Shown here one piece after another: positions 17,840-27,003 of a stretch of DNA of 64,000 nt (its first letter is position 1; each line of letters opens with the position of its first letter). Source of the stretch: Legionella spiritensis (GTDB lineage: Bacteria; Pseudomonadota; Gammaproteobacteria; Legionellales; Legionellaceae); the NCBI RefSeq assembly GCF_900186965.1, contig NZ_LT906457.1, forward strand, positions 1 to 64,000. Direction: 5' to 3'. The notes under the pieces were generated by a model. It had not been told where the DNA came from, did no database searches, and saw only the letters and a program-made list of their open reading frames with translations. The position numbers and the translations under genes are program-made.

Positions 17840-19953
17840 TGAATTATTCCTTGTTTGTCAGTTGTGCCAAAGGACTGGAATATCTACTGGAAGAGGAACT
17901 GAAATACCTGGGTTTACAGGTTAACCGTGTTAGTCCCCAAGGTGTTTTTGGTACAGCGACGCTGGCGGTTGTTTATCATTTATGTGTCTGGTCTCGCCTG
18001 GCCAATCGCGTCCAGCTTATTTTATTCAGCGGCGAAGCTCATAATGAACAAGCCTTATATCAATTATGTACGCAGTTTCCATGGCAAACCGTGTTTACGG
18101 TCGATAAAACGCTGGCCATTGAGTTTCACGGTTCGTCGGCACACATCCGCAACACCATGTTTGGCGCGCAGGTTGTCAAGGACGCGATTGCCGATCATTT
18201 CCGCCGTCAGCAAGGTCATCGACCTGGCATTGACAAGGAAAATCCACAGATTCGCCTGCATGCCCATCTTAAACAGGATGTGGTCACGGTCAGTTTTGAT
18301 TTAACCGGATACAGTTTACATCAACGTGGTTATCGTACCCAGGCTGGCGGTGCGCCGCTTAGGGAAACAATCGCGGCCGCCATGCTTATCCGGGCAAAGT
18401 GGCCGCATTGGGCAGCCAGGGGATATTCCTTGCTGGATCCGTTTTGCGGTTCCGGGACTCTGGTTATCGAAGCGGCCATGATGGCGGCGCAAATAGCGCC
18501 TGGTTTGCTACGCCATGATCAATCCTTGCTGCACTGGGTACAGCATCAGCCGTCCTTATGGGAAAAAATCAGAGCACAGGCTCTGCAACAGGTCAAACCG
18601 CCTAAAATTTCCATCAAGGGCGCCGATCAGAATAAAAAGATGATTGCTCTGGCGCATACTAACGCGGAACAGGCCGGGGTTTTGCCTTTAGTGGCGTTTG
18701 ACAATCTGGCAGTTGGGGACAATCGCCCGGCCAGCGGCAAGGGTCTGGTGATCTGCAATCCGCCTTATGGCGAGCGGATGGGAGAGGCGACCCAGCTGAT
18801 TCCTCTCTATCAGCAATTGGGTCATACGCTTCATGCCCATTTCCAGGGTTGGGAGGCGGCTATCCTGACGGCTAATCCTATGCTGGCCAAAGCTCTGGGC
18901 CTCAGATCCGACAAACAATACACGTTATATAACGGACCGTTGGAATGTAAACTGTATTACCTGACGCTAAGCGAGGATAATCGACTGAAAGGTACTACCG
19001 GAGGTTCGTTGTCGCAAGGCGCGCAAATGTTCGCCAACCGATTAAAGAAAAACCAGCAGCATTTGCAGAAATGGGCCAAACGCCAGCAAATCAGTTGTTA
19101 TCGGGTTTACGACGCGGATTTGCCTGAATATGCGTTTGCCATTGATTTATACAATGACCACGCCGTTTTGCAGGAGTATTCCGCGCCTTCCTCCATTCCG
19201 GCACACAAAGCGGAAAAGCGCAGTCTGGAAGTCATTCAGGTTGTTCCGTCGGTTCTTGGTATTGCAGCGGACAATCTGGTGATTAAAAAAAGGAAACAGC
19301 AAAAAGGCAAGGAGCAATATCAGAAACTGGCGCAAACGAAAAAGACCATGGTGGTGACGGAAGGACGGGCCAAATTCATCGTTAATCTTTATGATTATCT
19401 GGACACTGGATTGTTTCTCGATCATCGGCCTTTGCGTATGCGATTTTCCGGGTTGAAACCGGGAAGTCGTTTTCTAAATTGCTTCTGTTATACGGCCACA
19501 GCGAGTGTGCATGCCGCGCTTGGAGGCGCTTTAACGACCAACGTTGATATGTCCAAAACGTATTTGAAATGGGCGGAAGATAATTTTCGTCTAAATCATC
19601 TCGATCTCGACAGACACCAGTTCGTGCACTACGATTGCCTGCAGTGGTTAAAAATAACGCCTGATAAGTTCGACGTTATTTTTATGGATCCACCCAGTTT
19701 TTCCAATTCCAAGCGTATGACGACCACACTGGATGTCCAGCGGGATCATGAGATGTTGATTCAAGGTGCCATGGGCGTTTTGTCTTCCTCAGGTGTCTTG
19801 TATTTCTCCACCAATCGGCGACAGTTCCGATTGGCGGATCCGCTGTGTCAGCGATATGAGGTCGAGGATATCAGCAAGGAAACCCTGGATCCCGATTTTG
19901 CCCGTAATTCGCGCATCCATCGGTGTTTTGTCATTCGCCACAAACATTCATAA
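17839..19953 (+). CDS. rlmL: Bifunctional 23S rRNA methyltransferase RlmKL
   Basis: RlmKL makes m2G2445 and m7G2069 in 23S rRNA. The 704-residue fusion is the usual length. Domains in order: THUMP (about 45-155), the RlmL methyltransferase with DPFCGSGTLVIEA and the NPPYGERMG catalytic loop, then RlmK from about 500 with FLDHRPLRMRF, the NCFCYTATASVHA SAM-binding turn and the MDPPSFSNSKRM catalytic motif. It overlaps the darP stop by one base (TAATG). No frameshift or missing motif is seen. Confidence 0.96.
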   Translation: MNYSLFVSCAKGLEYLLEEELKYLGLQVNRVSPQGVFGTATLAVVYHLCVWSRLANRVQLILFSGEAHNEQALYQLCTQFPWQTVFTVDKTLAIEFHGSSAHIRNTMFGAQVVKDAIADHFRRQQGHRPGIDKENPQIRLHAHLKQDVVTVSFDLTGYSLHQRGYRTQAGGAPLRETIAAAMLIRAKWPHWAARGYSLLDPFCGSGTLVIEAAMMAAQIAPGLLRHDQSLLHWVQHQPSLWEKIRAQALQQVKPPKISIKGADQNKKMIALAHTNAEQAGVLPLVAFDNLAVGDNRPASGKGLVICNPPYGERMGEATQLIPLYQQLGHTLHAHFQGWEAAILTANPMLAKALGLRSDKQYTLYNGPLECKLYYLTLSEDNRLKGTTGGSLSQGAQMFANRLKKNQQHLQKWAKRQQISCYRVYDADLPEYAFAIDLYNDHAVLQEYSAPSSIPAHKAEKRSLEVIQVVPSVLGIAADNLVIKKRKQQKGKEQYQKLAQTKKTMVVTEGRAKFIVNLYDYLDTGLFLDHRPLRMRFSGLKPGSRFLNCFCYTATASVHAALGGALTTNVDMSKTYLKWAEDNFRLNHLDLDRHQFVHYDCLQWLKITPDKFDVIFMDPPSFSNSKRMTTTLDVQRDHEMLIQGAMGVLSSSGVLYFSTNRRQFRLADPLCQRYEVEDISKETLDPDFARNSRIHRCFVIRHKHS

Positions 19954-19998
19954 CCCTGTCGCTGAAAATCAAGCGTGCATAGCCTGACCGTGACGCAC

Positions 19999-20589
19999 TC
20001 AGGATATCGAGTCTTTGCCAGATTTCTTTTTGCGTCCCCTCGCTTTTGTTTTTGGCGTGGTATCCTCGATTTCCGTGTCCTCGGAGGATCGTGTTTCTTC
20101 ACCGCCATGCAGGGTTTCCTGGAGAGATTTCATAAAACCGGCCATGAAGCATAGTTCGGCAGTCAGGTAGAGAGGAGCAATCAGTGCCTGCTTCATATTA
20201 TCCATAAAGGCCGGTTTTCTGCCTTCAATAAAATGGCCGCTTAATTGCAGAACCACACCGAGCACAAGAAAAATCACGAACAGCCATAATGCGGAACGGG
20301 TGGGGCCGGCGTAACTTATCATGGAACTAATCCACAGTAATAAGGCCAAAACCGGTAAAAGCAGCAAACTTAGCCGCCAGTTCAATCGCAGGTAGTATAG
20401 CCATAGTATTAAAGTAGCAATGCTGGCTAAGGTCGTATCAAACACATTAGGCATTCTCAAATGAAAAAAGCCCAGAAAAATCATCACAGCGAAGATGAGG
20501 ATGGGTACGCCAACGAGATGAGTATAAAAGGTTGCTGCTTGCTGGTGGTATTGCGCGTAAAAACGTGCCTGTTCTAAAAAAGGTTTCAT
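19999..20589 (-). CDS. Mpo1-like (DUF962) membrane protein
   Basis: This belongs to the DUF962/Mpo1 family; yeast Mpo1 is an iron-dependent dioxygenase in fatty-acid alpha-oxidation, and bacterial members are little studied. The 196-residue product has the N-terminal H-x-N-like helix with HQQAATFYTHLVGVP (conserved histidines and GVP), about four membrane spans between 25 and 120, and the signature GHFIEGRKPAF. The last 45 residues are hydrophilic and lysine-rich, longer than in minimal family members. It is convergent with rlmKL with no clear terminator in the 45-bp gap. Confidence 0.75.
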   Translation of the reverse strand: MKPFLEQARFYAQYHQQAATFYTHLVGVPILIFAVMIFLGFFHLRMPNVFDTTLASIATLILWLYYLRLNWRLSLLLLPVLALLLWISSMISYAGPTRSALWLFVIFLVLGVVLQLSGHFIEGRKPAFMDNMKQALIAPLYLTAELCFMAGFMKSLQETLHGGEETRSSEDTEIEDTTPKTKARGRKKKSGKDSIS

Positions 20590-20775
20590 CCTTAATTCCT
20601 TGTGGTGCTTTTTATTTAAAACCTAGCACAGTTTGGCCAAAACTACCAAATATCAAGGGAATAGATATCACTATTGATACCCTGCTGCCTCAATATCTAC
20701 TGCTCTATTAATTTTTTGATAATATTTCTCCTTTATAATCCATTAATAGTTGAATCATCGTGATGGGAATTTAAG

Positions 20776-22032
20776 ATGCACTATTCTGATTGTTATTCCT
20801 TGCTAAAAAAAGCACGAAATAAAAAAAACGCAATCCAGTTGGATGCGTTTAAACAACGGATGGAACAATTAGAATCTGAAGTGAATCAACAAGGTTTTTT
20901 TCAATATGTGAAAAAGAATAAAAACAGTGGACGAACACTGGTTGAGTTACGGCAAATTTATGATAACGAATGTATAACCCTGGTTATCCATGGTATCGAA
21001 AATCTTTTGCAAGACCCTTTATTCAAGGACATGGGAAGTCATCGTTGTTTAACAGACGTACAAAAAATTTTACAAGATATTAAAAAAACGGCGGAAGAAC
21101 AACATAATCATATCCGGGATGAAGATGCTTGTTTTTATTCATTGATTCGCCAATACGCCTCTCATTTTTTACCGTTTGAGCAATCGTATGATCCCTTTAA
21201 GGGATCTGATTTTATCGGGTATTGCTGGGGGCATACCCATCGTTACGGCAAGCTGGTTTCACAAGAATCCCTGGAGCAATTATCGGTTGCTTCTGATCGC
21301 GGGCTATATCACAGGTTCAGAGCAAACTGGACTTATGGAGATACTCTGCTTCGTCGTAAGGACTGGTATTTTGTGATGACGCGAGAAGAAAAAATTCGTA
21401 AGACCCTATGGGCTATGTTATCAAAATTGGATGATCAATCTGTTTTCAATTTTAATTTTTTAGTGAGTGGTGCTAATTTTCATTCTACGGGCCTGAGAAT
21501 GGTGGGTAACGGTATAGAATACTATGAGACTAATTATGGCCTGATCCGCTTTGATAGCCGGGAAAACGCGGTCAATTTTTTAACGTACCATTTGCTTAAC
21601 AAGGTTCAACATTCGCAAGGGGAAATATGTTGGGTAAAATTACCTTATCCCAATAAGCCTTATCATGATCCGCTGGTGCATTTGCCAGCGGCGAAGATAG
21701 AGCGGCAACCTGATGAGACAATGAATCATAACAACAAGGCTCTGGATGACGCGATTGGTTGTATACAAGCGTATGGCCAACAGTTAAAAAAGAATACACG
21801 CTCGGTGAAAGCCCATATCAAAGCCAATGAAATTGAAAAACTGGTGGAAAAATTCGCATCAAGTGCCGTTGAACATATTGCTGGCCATACCAGAAATATT
21901 CTTGCCAATAAAAAACATAGTTTGATGTTAAATCGAGGGACGGGGCTGTATTTTTTTAAATGTCATGGCAAGAGTCGCAGCACCACGCAAGACTTGCTGG
22001 AAGATATTTATCGGGCAAGCCAGCTTATCTAG
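20776..22032 (+). CDS. Candidate papain-like cysteine protease effector
   Basis: No family can be named with certainty. The 418-residue product has no signal peptide or membrane span. Its layout recalls clan CA/C58 (YopT-like) peptidases: FIGYCWGHTHRYG places a possible nucleophile at Cys150, ANFHSTGLRM a His at 236, and EYYETNYGLIRFD a possible third residue at Glu251/Asn253, followed by the hydrophobic ENAVNFL seen after the YopT DPNYG motif. The C-terminal third is helical and lysine-rich. A TATAAT at 20734-20739 may be the -10 box. It abuts the convergent tag gene (1-bp gap). The protease call is pattern-based inference. Confidence 0.55.
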   Translation: MHYSDCYSLLKKARNKKNAIQLDAFKQRMEQLESEVNQQGFFQYVKKNKNSGRTLVELRQIYDNECITLVIHGIENLLQDPLFKDMGSHRCLTDVQKILQDIKKTAEEQHNHIRDEDACFYSLIRQYASHFLPFEQSYDPFKGSDFIGYCWGHTHRYGKLVSQESLEQLSVASDRGLYHRFRANWTYGDTLLRRKDWYFVMTREEKIRKTLWAMLSKLDDQSVFNFNFLVSGANFHSTGLRMVGNGIEYYETNYGLIRFDSRENAVNFLTYHLLNKVQHSQGEICWVKLPYPNKPYHDPLVHLPAAKIERQPDETMNHNNKALDDAIGCIQAYGQQLKKNTRSVKAHIKANEIEKLVEKFASSAVEHIAGHTRNILANKKHSLMLNRGTGLYFFKCHGKSRSTTQDLLEDIYRASQLI

Positions 22033-22033
22033 A

Positions 22034-22591
22034 TCAGGTCAGCTGCTGCCAGCGAAAACAGGACGTGACGTGATCATTGACCATGCCAACGGCTTGCATA
22101 AACGCGTAGCAAGTGGTTGGGCCCATAAAAGTGAAACCGTCTTTTTTTAATTGGCCGGCCATTTTTTCAGAGTCTTTTGTGACGGCCGGGATTTCGGACA
22201 GGGTTTGTCTGTTTGTTTGCAACGTTTTACCATTGGTAAATTGCCAAAAATAGTCGACGATGTTTTCCTGCTCGGCTAACCGTAGAAAAGTCCGGGCGTT
22301 GGTGCGCACAGAGCGTATTTTTAACCGGTTGCGGATAATGCCGGGGTTTTCAAGCATGACCGCCAGATCGGCATCGGTTGCAGATGCCAGCCGCTCCGGT
22401 GAGAAACTGTAAAACGCCTCACGCATGGCTTCTCTTTTTTTTAGCACCGTCAGCCAGTTCAGTCCGGCCTGCATGCCTTCCAGAATGAGCATTTCAAACA
22501 GCTTGTCCGCTGAGGTCACCGGCACCCCCCATTCCCTGTCGTGATAGGCGATATACAGCGGATCATTGCCACACCAGTCGCATCGTGTCAT
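22034..22591 (-). CDS. tag: DNA-3-methyladenine glycosylase I
   Basis: Tag removes 3-methyladenine from alkylated DNA in base excision repair. The 185-residue product begins MTRCDWCGNDPLYIAYHDREW, with the zinc ligands Cys4 and His17, and ends with NDHVTSCF, supplying the second His-Cys pair. The central NWLTVLKKREAMREAF helix region is also conserved. An open frame continues upstream to 22651, but ATG 22591 gives the family N terminus and has AGGAGA upstream. It is convergent with the protease-like gene and ends 1-2 bp from it. Confidence 0.95.
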   Translation of the reverse strand: MTRCDWCGNDPLYIAYHDREWGVPVTSADKLFEMLILEGMQAGLNWLTVLKKREAMREAFYSFSPERLASATDADLAVMLENPGIIRNRLKIRSVRTNARTFLRLAEQENIVDYFWQFTNGKTLQTNRQTLSEIPAVTKDSEKMAGQLKKDGFTFMGPTTCYAFMQAVGMVNDHVTSCFRWQQLT

Positions 22592-22662
22592 AGGGTTGGT
22601 ATCTCCTGAGCGATCACATGATAACCTGAAGCAGGTTATCATGTGCATCAAAACCGTCGATA

Positions 22663-23082
22663 TTATTTATGAAAATAATGGCGGAAACGGGCTTTCGATA
22701 ACGAGCCGGAAATTTCGACGGCATAGGCTTGCATGTTAGCGTCACTCAGACTGTAGGCACAATAAATATTTCCGTCCTCGTCTTGTTCGGCCGTCGGTTG
22801 GCCTGATAATGTGGTCAGCGACTTATTACCGGAGACAAGCGCGGCGTTCTCGTCTTCTGCCTCAACCGGGCCTATACCGAAAAACCAGAAACCTTCTGTA
22901 TTGTACTGGCCGACGTCATAGGCAATATACATGCCTGGAAGCAGTTGCTCTGCCATGGACAAGCCCTGGGCTTTGATGGCTCCGGCATCAGGACAGGCGG
23001 GTAAATTGGGTGTCGCTGCCGAGATGGCGCCGGCAAATAGGAACGAACCGGCAAGTGCCGCTATTTTGGCTGTAAACGTCAT
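22663..23082 (-). CDS. Small exported protein of unknown function
   Basis: I recognise the style of short exported Legionella proteins but not a function. The 139-residue product has a signal peptide (1-23, ending SAA), then a mature part with two cysteines (PNLPACPDAG and GNIYCAYSL) that may form a disulfide. Shared-looking segments are IKAQGLSMAEQLLPGMY and FWFFGIGPVEA. The frame is open much further upstream, but ATG 23082 is chosen for the signal peptide and the AGGAGA site upstream. The protein is expected in the periplasm or outside the cell. Confidence 0.7.
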   Translation of the reverse strand: MTFTAKIAALAGSFLFAGAISAATPNLPACPDAGAIKAQGLSMAEQLLPGMYIAYDVGQYNTEGFWFFGIGPVEAEDENAALVSGNKSLTTLSGQPTAEQDEDGNIYCAYSLSDANMQAYAVEISGSLSKARFRHYFHK

Positions 23083-23182
23083 GTAATAATCTCCTGTTAG
23101 TGCAAAATGCGGCGCCAGCGTAACAAGGGCTAAGTGATCATGCAAGGAAAATTTACGGCTTTGCCAGTATTCATGGCGTCGG

Positions 23183-23755
23183 TCAAAGTTGCTCAAAAGA
23201 CCATTTGGCGAAAATAAACAATACGTTCCCAATGTTGGTACCGCCGGGTACATAAGCGGCAGAGAGAGACGCCTGACGGTAACCGATGCTGATCCAGGGG
23301 GCGGCTCCCGGGAATGGGTAGCCATTAAAGATGTCCGAGCGTTGGGTCAGAAAAACGGAGTAGCCTAATCCAAGGCGCGCACTGTCCTTTATGTGCGCTG
23401 TTTTAAGAAACGCATACCCGGCAATGGGCTGGACATGGTTGTGGGAATCCAGAAACGCCATCGCATAAAGACCGTGCCAGTCGCCGTCTTCATCGTCAAA
23501 TCCTTTGCCCAGGCCAAATCCCCATGCCTTTTCATTGTAAATGGTTTTACTTAATTTTTCTTCGGTGTAGGTGTAACGATTGTGCCAGGCGTAGAATGGC
23601 AGGTAGACTTCCGTATGGCCTTCGTTCCAGATTTGATGAAGGCGAAGGCATGATTTTTTGAAAAGAGACGGCGTGCCGGAACACGCCGTCGATGCGGCAG
23701 CAAAAACCGGCACCGACGACAGACACAATAGAAGGGCGAAACGTAATTTTTTCAT
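23183..23755 (-). CDS. pagP: Lipid A palmitoyltransferase PagP (Rcp-like)
   Basis: PagP is an outer-membrane beta-barrel enzyme that moves palmitate from phospholipid to lipid A. The Legionella homologue Rcp contributes to cationic-peptide resistance and intracellular survival. The 190-residue product has a signal peptide (1-21), a short amphipathic segment, the catalytic-type residues His58 (FYAWHNRY) and Asp103-Ser104 (FLDSHN), and a barrel ending in a Phe/Trp-rich strand (FIFAKWSFEQL). Length matches the family. It is transcribed alone, divergent from the amino-acid permease. Confidence 0.92.
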   Translation of the reverse strand: MKKLRFALLLCLSSVPVFAAASTACSGTPSLFKKSCLRLHQIWNEGHTEVYLPFYAWHNRYTYTEEKLSKTIYNEKAWGFGLGKGFDDEDGDWHGLYAMAFLDSHNHVQPIAGYAFLKTAHIKDSARLGLGYSVFLTQRSDIFNGYPFPGAAPWISIGYRQASLSAAYVPGGTNIGNVLFIFAKWSFEQL

Positions 23756-23892
23756 GCAAATTTCAAATTTTCCAAGGGTTTGCTTTCTATTTTTTAATGG
23801 TATAGTGTTTTTAAAAAGATGTTTCTAGAAACGTGCTGGTTCGTTTCTTGCCTGCATAACTCGTTGTTCATCTACGTCAGAGGCATACTAAC

Positions 23893-25275
23893 ATGGACTT
23901 GTTTCGCAAAAAAGCTATTCAGGATTCAATTAATGGTGGCGTTTGTCTTGCCCAATGCCTGACGGCTTTTGACCTTGTTTTTCTGGGTGTTGGAGCCATT
24001 ATCGGGGCCGGAATTTTTGTGTTAACAGGTATTGTTGCCGCGACACAAACCGGGCCGGCTATTGTTTTTTCCTATGTTGTAGCCGGACTGGCTTGCGCGT
24101 TTTCAGCCCTTGCCTATGCGGAACTGGCGGCGGCCATCGGCGGCTGTGGCAGTGCCTATGGTTATGCCTATGCCGGTTTCGGGGAGCTCATTGCCTGGAT
24201 TGTCGGCTGGGATCTCCTGTTGGAGTATTCGATAGCGGTATCGGCCGTATCGGTGGGCTGGAGCGGGTATTTCAATGATTTGTTGATGGCGTTAAAAATA
24301 CAATTACCCAATTATTTATTACATGGCCCTATTGACGGCGGCGATCTCAATATTTTACCCATGGGTATTATTTTTCTGTTAACAGCCCTTCTCGTTCTGG
24401 GTGTTAAATCCAGCGCACGAACCAATAACATGATGGTCTTTGTCAAATTGACAGTGATTGCGCTGTTTATCGTTGTTGCGAGCGTCAACGTTGATACCAG
24501 GAACTGGACTCCATTTGCGCCTTATGGCTGGAAAGGCGTCATGGAAGGCGCGTCGTTGATTTTCTTTGCCTACATCGGTTTTGACGCGGTTTCCACGGCG
24601 GCGGAAGAAGCCATCAATCCACAACGTGATCTGCCTCTCGGCATTATAGGATCGCTGATCATTTGTACGATTCTTTATATCATCGTTTCCGGTCTGCTAA
24701 CCGGGATTGTGCATTACTCGTCCTTGAACGTCGCATCGCCTATCAGTTACGCGATGTTACTGCTGGGTCACAAATTGGTGGCCGGTTTGATTGGTGTGGG
24801 AGCGATCGCGGGTCTGACTACGGTGATGCTGGTTCTTTTTTACGGGTTAACCCGGGTATTTTTCGCTATGGCCCGGGATGGTCTGTTGCCCCATTTCTTT
24901 GCCCGCACCAATCCGCATACGATGACCCCGGTGCGTATAATTGTGTTGTGCGGGATTCTCATGGCTTTAATATCCGGTTTGGTGCCTATTTCCGATTTGG
25001 CCGAATTGGTCAATATCGGAACTTTATTCGCGTTTATCACGGTGTGTACCGGGGTCATTATTTTACGTTACACCCATCCCGAGTTGCACAGGCCGTTTCG
25101 TACACCGTTTATGCCCGTGGTTCCTGTTTTAGGTGTATTAAGCTGCCTGTATCTGATCATTAACCTGCCATGGTTTACCATACTTCGTTTTGTTATCTGG
25201 ATGGTGATAGGAATAGTGCTGTATTTTAGTTATGGACGATTTACCAGCCATCTGAATCGCATTGAAGAAGCCTGA
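23893..25275 (+). CDS. Amino acid permease, APC/CAT family
   Basis: This is a cytoplasmic-membrane amino-acid transporter of the APC superfamily, closest in pattern to the cationic amino-acid (CAT/YfnA-like) group. The 460-residue product has about twelve membrane spans. The first contains VFLGVGAIIGAGIFVLTG, the unwound-helix GxG motif that binds the substrate amine/carboxylate. Later segments include FFAYIGFDAVSTAAEE (span 6) and the conserved loop MARDGLLPHFFARTNPHTMTPV. Amino acids are key carbon and energy sources for Legionella, but the actual substrate is not shown. Confidence 0.9.
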   Translation: MDLFRKKAIQDSINGGVCLAQCLTAFDLVFLGVGAIIGAGIFVLTGIVAATQTGPAIVFSYVVAGLACAFSALAYAELAAAIGGCGSAYGYAYAGFGELIAWIVGWDLLLEYSIAVSAVSVGWSGYFNDLLMALKIQLPNYLLHGPIDGGDLNILPMGIIFLLTALLVLGVKSSARTNNMMVFVKLTVIALFIVVASVNVDTRNWTPFAPYGWKGVMEGASLIFFAYIGFDAVSTAAEEAINPQRDLPLGIIGSLIICTILYIIVSGLLTGIVHYSSLNVASPISYAMLLLGHKLVAGLIGVGAIAGLTTVMLVLFYGLTRVFFAMARDGLLPHFFARTNPHTMTPVRIIVLCGILMALISGLVPISDLAELVNIGTLFAFITVCTGVIILRYTHPELHRPFRTPFMPVVPVLGVLSCLYLIINLPWFTILRFVIWMVIGIVLYFSYGRFTSHLNRIEEA

Positions 25276-25306
25276 TGAGCCGTTTTTTTCAAGAGGCGGA
25301 GAGGAC

Positions 25307-25918
25307 GTGATCGTAAAACAGACCAGACAAACCTCCATTGCCCGTTTGCTGAAAGAAATTACCAAAAATCCGCCGAGTGATACTCATTTGACATACAGGC
25401 AGCTTGTAAACCTGTTTGGCGAGCAGGCGCTAGGGTTAATGACCATTCTGTTCGCGTTGCCTACGGCTTTGCCTTTGTCCGTTATTCCGGGTGTTTCGTT
25501 TATTTTTGCCTTGCCGGTCCTGTTTATCTCTTTGCATTTGATCCTGGGGAAGCAGGCGTTGTGGCTGCCAAAATTTTTGGCAAGGCGCACCATAGCAACC
25601 CCAAAACTGTTGTTGGTAATTCATAAAACGCTGCCTTACCTGATTTATGCCGAACGTTACCTGAAACCACGATGGTGGTTCTTTTCCCAGCCGGTTATGG
25701 AGCGGTTACATGGTGTTATTTTACTCTTTCTTGCCTTGTTGTTGCTGTTACCTATTCCATTGAGTAATTTCATCTTTTCCGTATTGATTATTTTGTTTGG
25801 GCTGGGGATTGCTGAAAAGGACGGTGTTTTTCTGGTTCTTGCCTACCTGGGTTTCTTTTTGTATGTGTTTTTCCTAACGACCCTGACTCGGGGAATTATT
25901 GCCTTGTTTTCCTTTTGA
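25307..25918 (+). CDS. ExoD family membrane protein
   Basis: This belongs to the ExoD family, named for a rhizobial protein linked to exopolysaccharide synthesis and alkali tolerance; its biochemical role is unknown. The 203-residue product carries the ExoD hallmark FGEQALGLMTILFALPTALPL followed by PGVSF.FALPVLFISLHLILG, and has four to five membrane spans. The frame opens at TTG 25262 inside the permease gene; GTG 25307 is preferred because AGGCGGAGAGG lies just upstream. It probably shares a transcript with the permease. Confidence 0.82.
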   Translation: MIVKQTRQTSIARLLKEITKNPPSDTHLTYRQLVNLFGEQALGLMTILFALPTALPLSVIPGVSFIFALPVLFISLHLILGKQALWLPKFLARRTIATPKLLLVIHKTLPYLIYAERYLKPRWWFFSQPVMERLHGVILLFLALLLLLPIPLSNFIFSVLIILFGLGIAEKDGVFLVLAYLGFFLYVFFLTTLTRGIIALFSF

Positions 25919-25939
25919 ATGACCCCGGTTTTTACAAGC

Positions 25940-26929
25940 CTAAAACCAGGTCAGCATGATCGCGGCCGCAATGAATCCGGCCACAGGGACGGTGAGCAGC
26001 CAGGAGAGGAAAATACGGTATAAAAGAGGCCAGTAAGTGCCGGAGAAGCCATTGACCACCCCGACTCCGGCTATCGAGCCTGTGACGGTATGTGTGGTTG
26101 AGACCGGGATCCCGTATTCTGTTGCGGCAAAGATCATAATGGCGGCACCCGTTTCAGCGGCACAGCCGCGCATGGTATTCAGTTTTGTAATTTTGGTTCC
26201 CATGGTATGCACGATGCGCCAGCCGCCTGCTAAAGTACCCAGTGCAATGATGGCGTGACAGGAAATCACCACCCAGAAAGGAACATAAAACGAATCGCCA
26301 AGCCAGGATGCTGAAAACAGTAACACCGCAATGATGCCCATGGTTTTTTGCGCGTCATTTCCGCCATGGGTCAGACTCAGCATAGCCGATGAGGCGAGTT
26401 GCAACCCTCGAAACAGCTTGTTGTGTTTATCCTGGGGACTGGATCGGGTAACACGGTTGAAAAACAACATAAGCAGACAGCCTGTTAACATCCCGACGAG
26501 CGGTGAAATAACGATACCGGCGAGAACCTTTAGAAAACCGCTGAGCTGCAAGGAAGAAAATCCCGCTTTAGCCACAGCCGCACCGGCGAGGCCTCCGATT
26601 AACGCATGGGATGAGCTGGAAGGTATACCGTAATACCAGGTAGCCAGATTCCAGAATATGGCACCGATTAGCGCCGAAAAAATCAGCGGTGTGTTAACGA
26701 CTCCGCTATCTATCAAACCGCTGCCAATGGTATTGGCGACGGACAGATTAAAAACCAGAAAGGCGATAAAATTAAAAAAAGCGGCCCAGATCACCGCTTG
26801 CAGAGGCGTCAGGACACCAGTCGTCACTATGGTGGCTATCGAGTTGGCCGCATCATGAAACCCATTGATAAAATCAAAAATAAAAGCAATCAAAATCACC
26901 AGCAGGATAAATAATGTGGAGGATGTCAT
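25940..26929 (-). CDS. pit: PiT-family inorganic phosphate transporter
   Basis: This is a low-affinity, proton- or sodium-driven phosphate (or metal-phosphate) importer in the inner membrane. The 329-residue product shows the duplicated PiT signature: GFHDAANSIATIV in span 1 and THGGNDAQKTMGI in the second half, with the accessory motif YGIPSSSSHALIGG and its repeat YGIPVSTTHTVTGS. About nine to ten spans are present. The DUF47 partner that often accompanies Pit genes is not adjacent. It is convergent with the ExoD-like gene. Confidence 0.92.
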   Translation of the reverse strand: MTSSTLFILLVILIAFIFDFINGFHDAANSIATIVTTGVLTPLQAVIWAAFFNFIAFLVFNLSVANTIGSGLIDSGVVNTPLIFSALIGAIFWNLATWYYGIPSSSSHALIGGLAGAAVAKAGFSSLQLSGFLKVLAGIVISPLVGMLTGCLLMLFFNRVTRSSPQDKHNKLFRGLQLASSAMLSLTHGGNDAQKTMGIIAVLLFSASWLGDSFYVPFWVVISCHAIIALGTLAGGWRIVHTMGTKITKLNTMRGCAAETGAAIMIFAATEYGIPVSTTHTVTGSIAGVGVVNGFSGTYWPLLYRIFLSWLLTVPVAGFIAAAIMLTWF

Positions 26930-27003
26930 GAGCCTTCCTTACTATTTGACGCCCGTTGACCTTTGACTTCACGATTGTCAGTCAGCTACATTTTCACCTC
27001 AAT

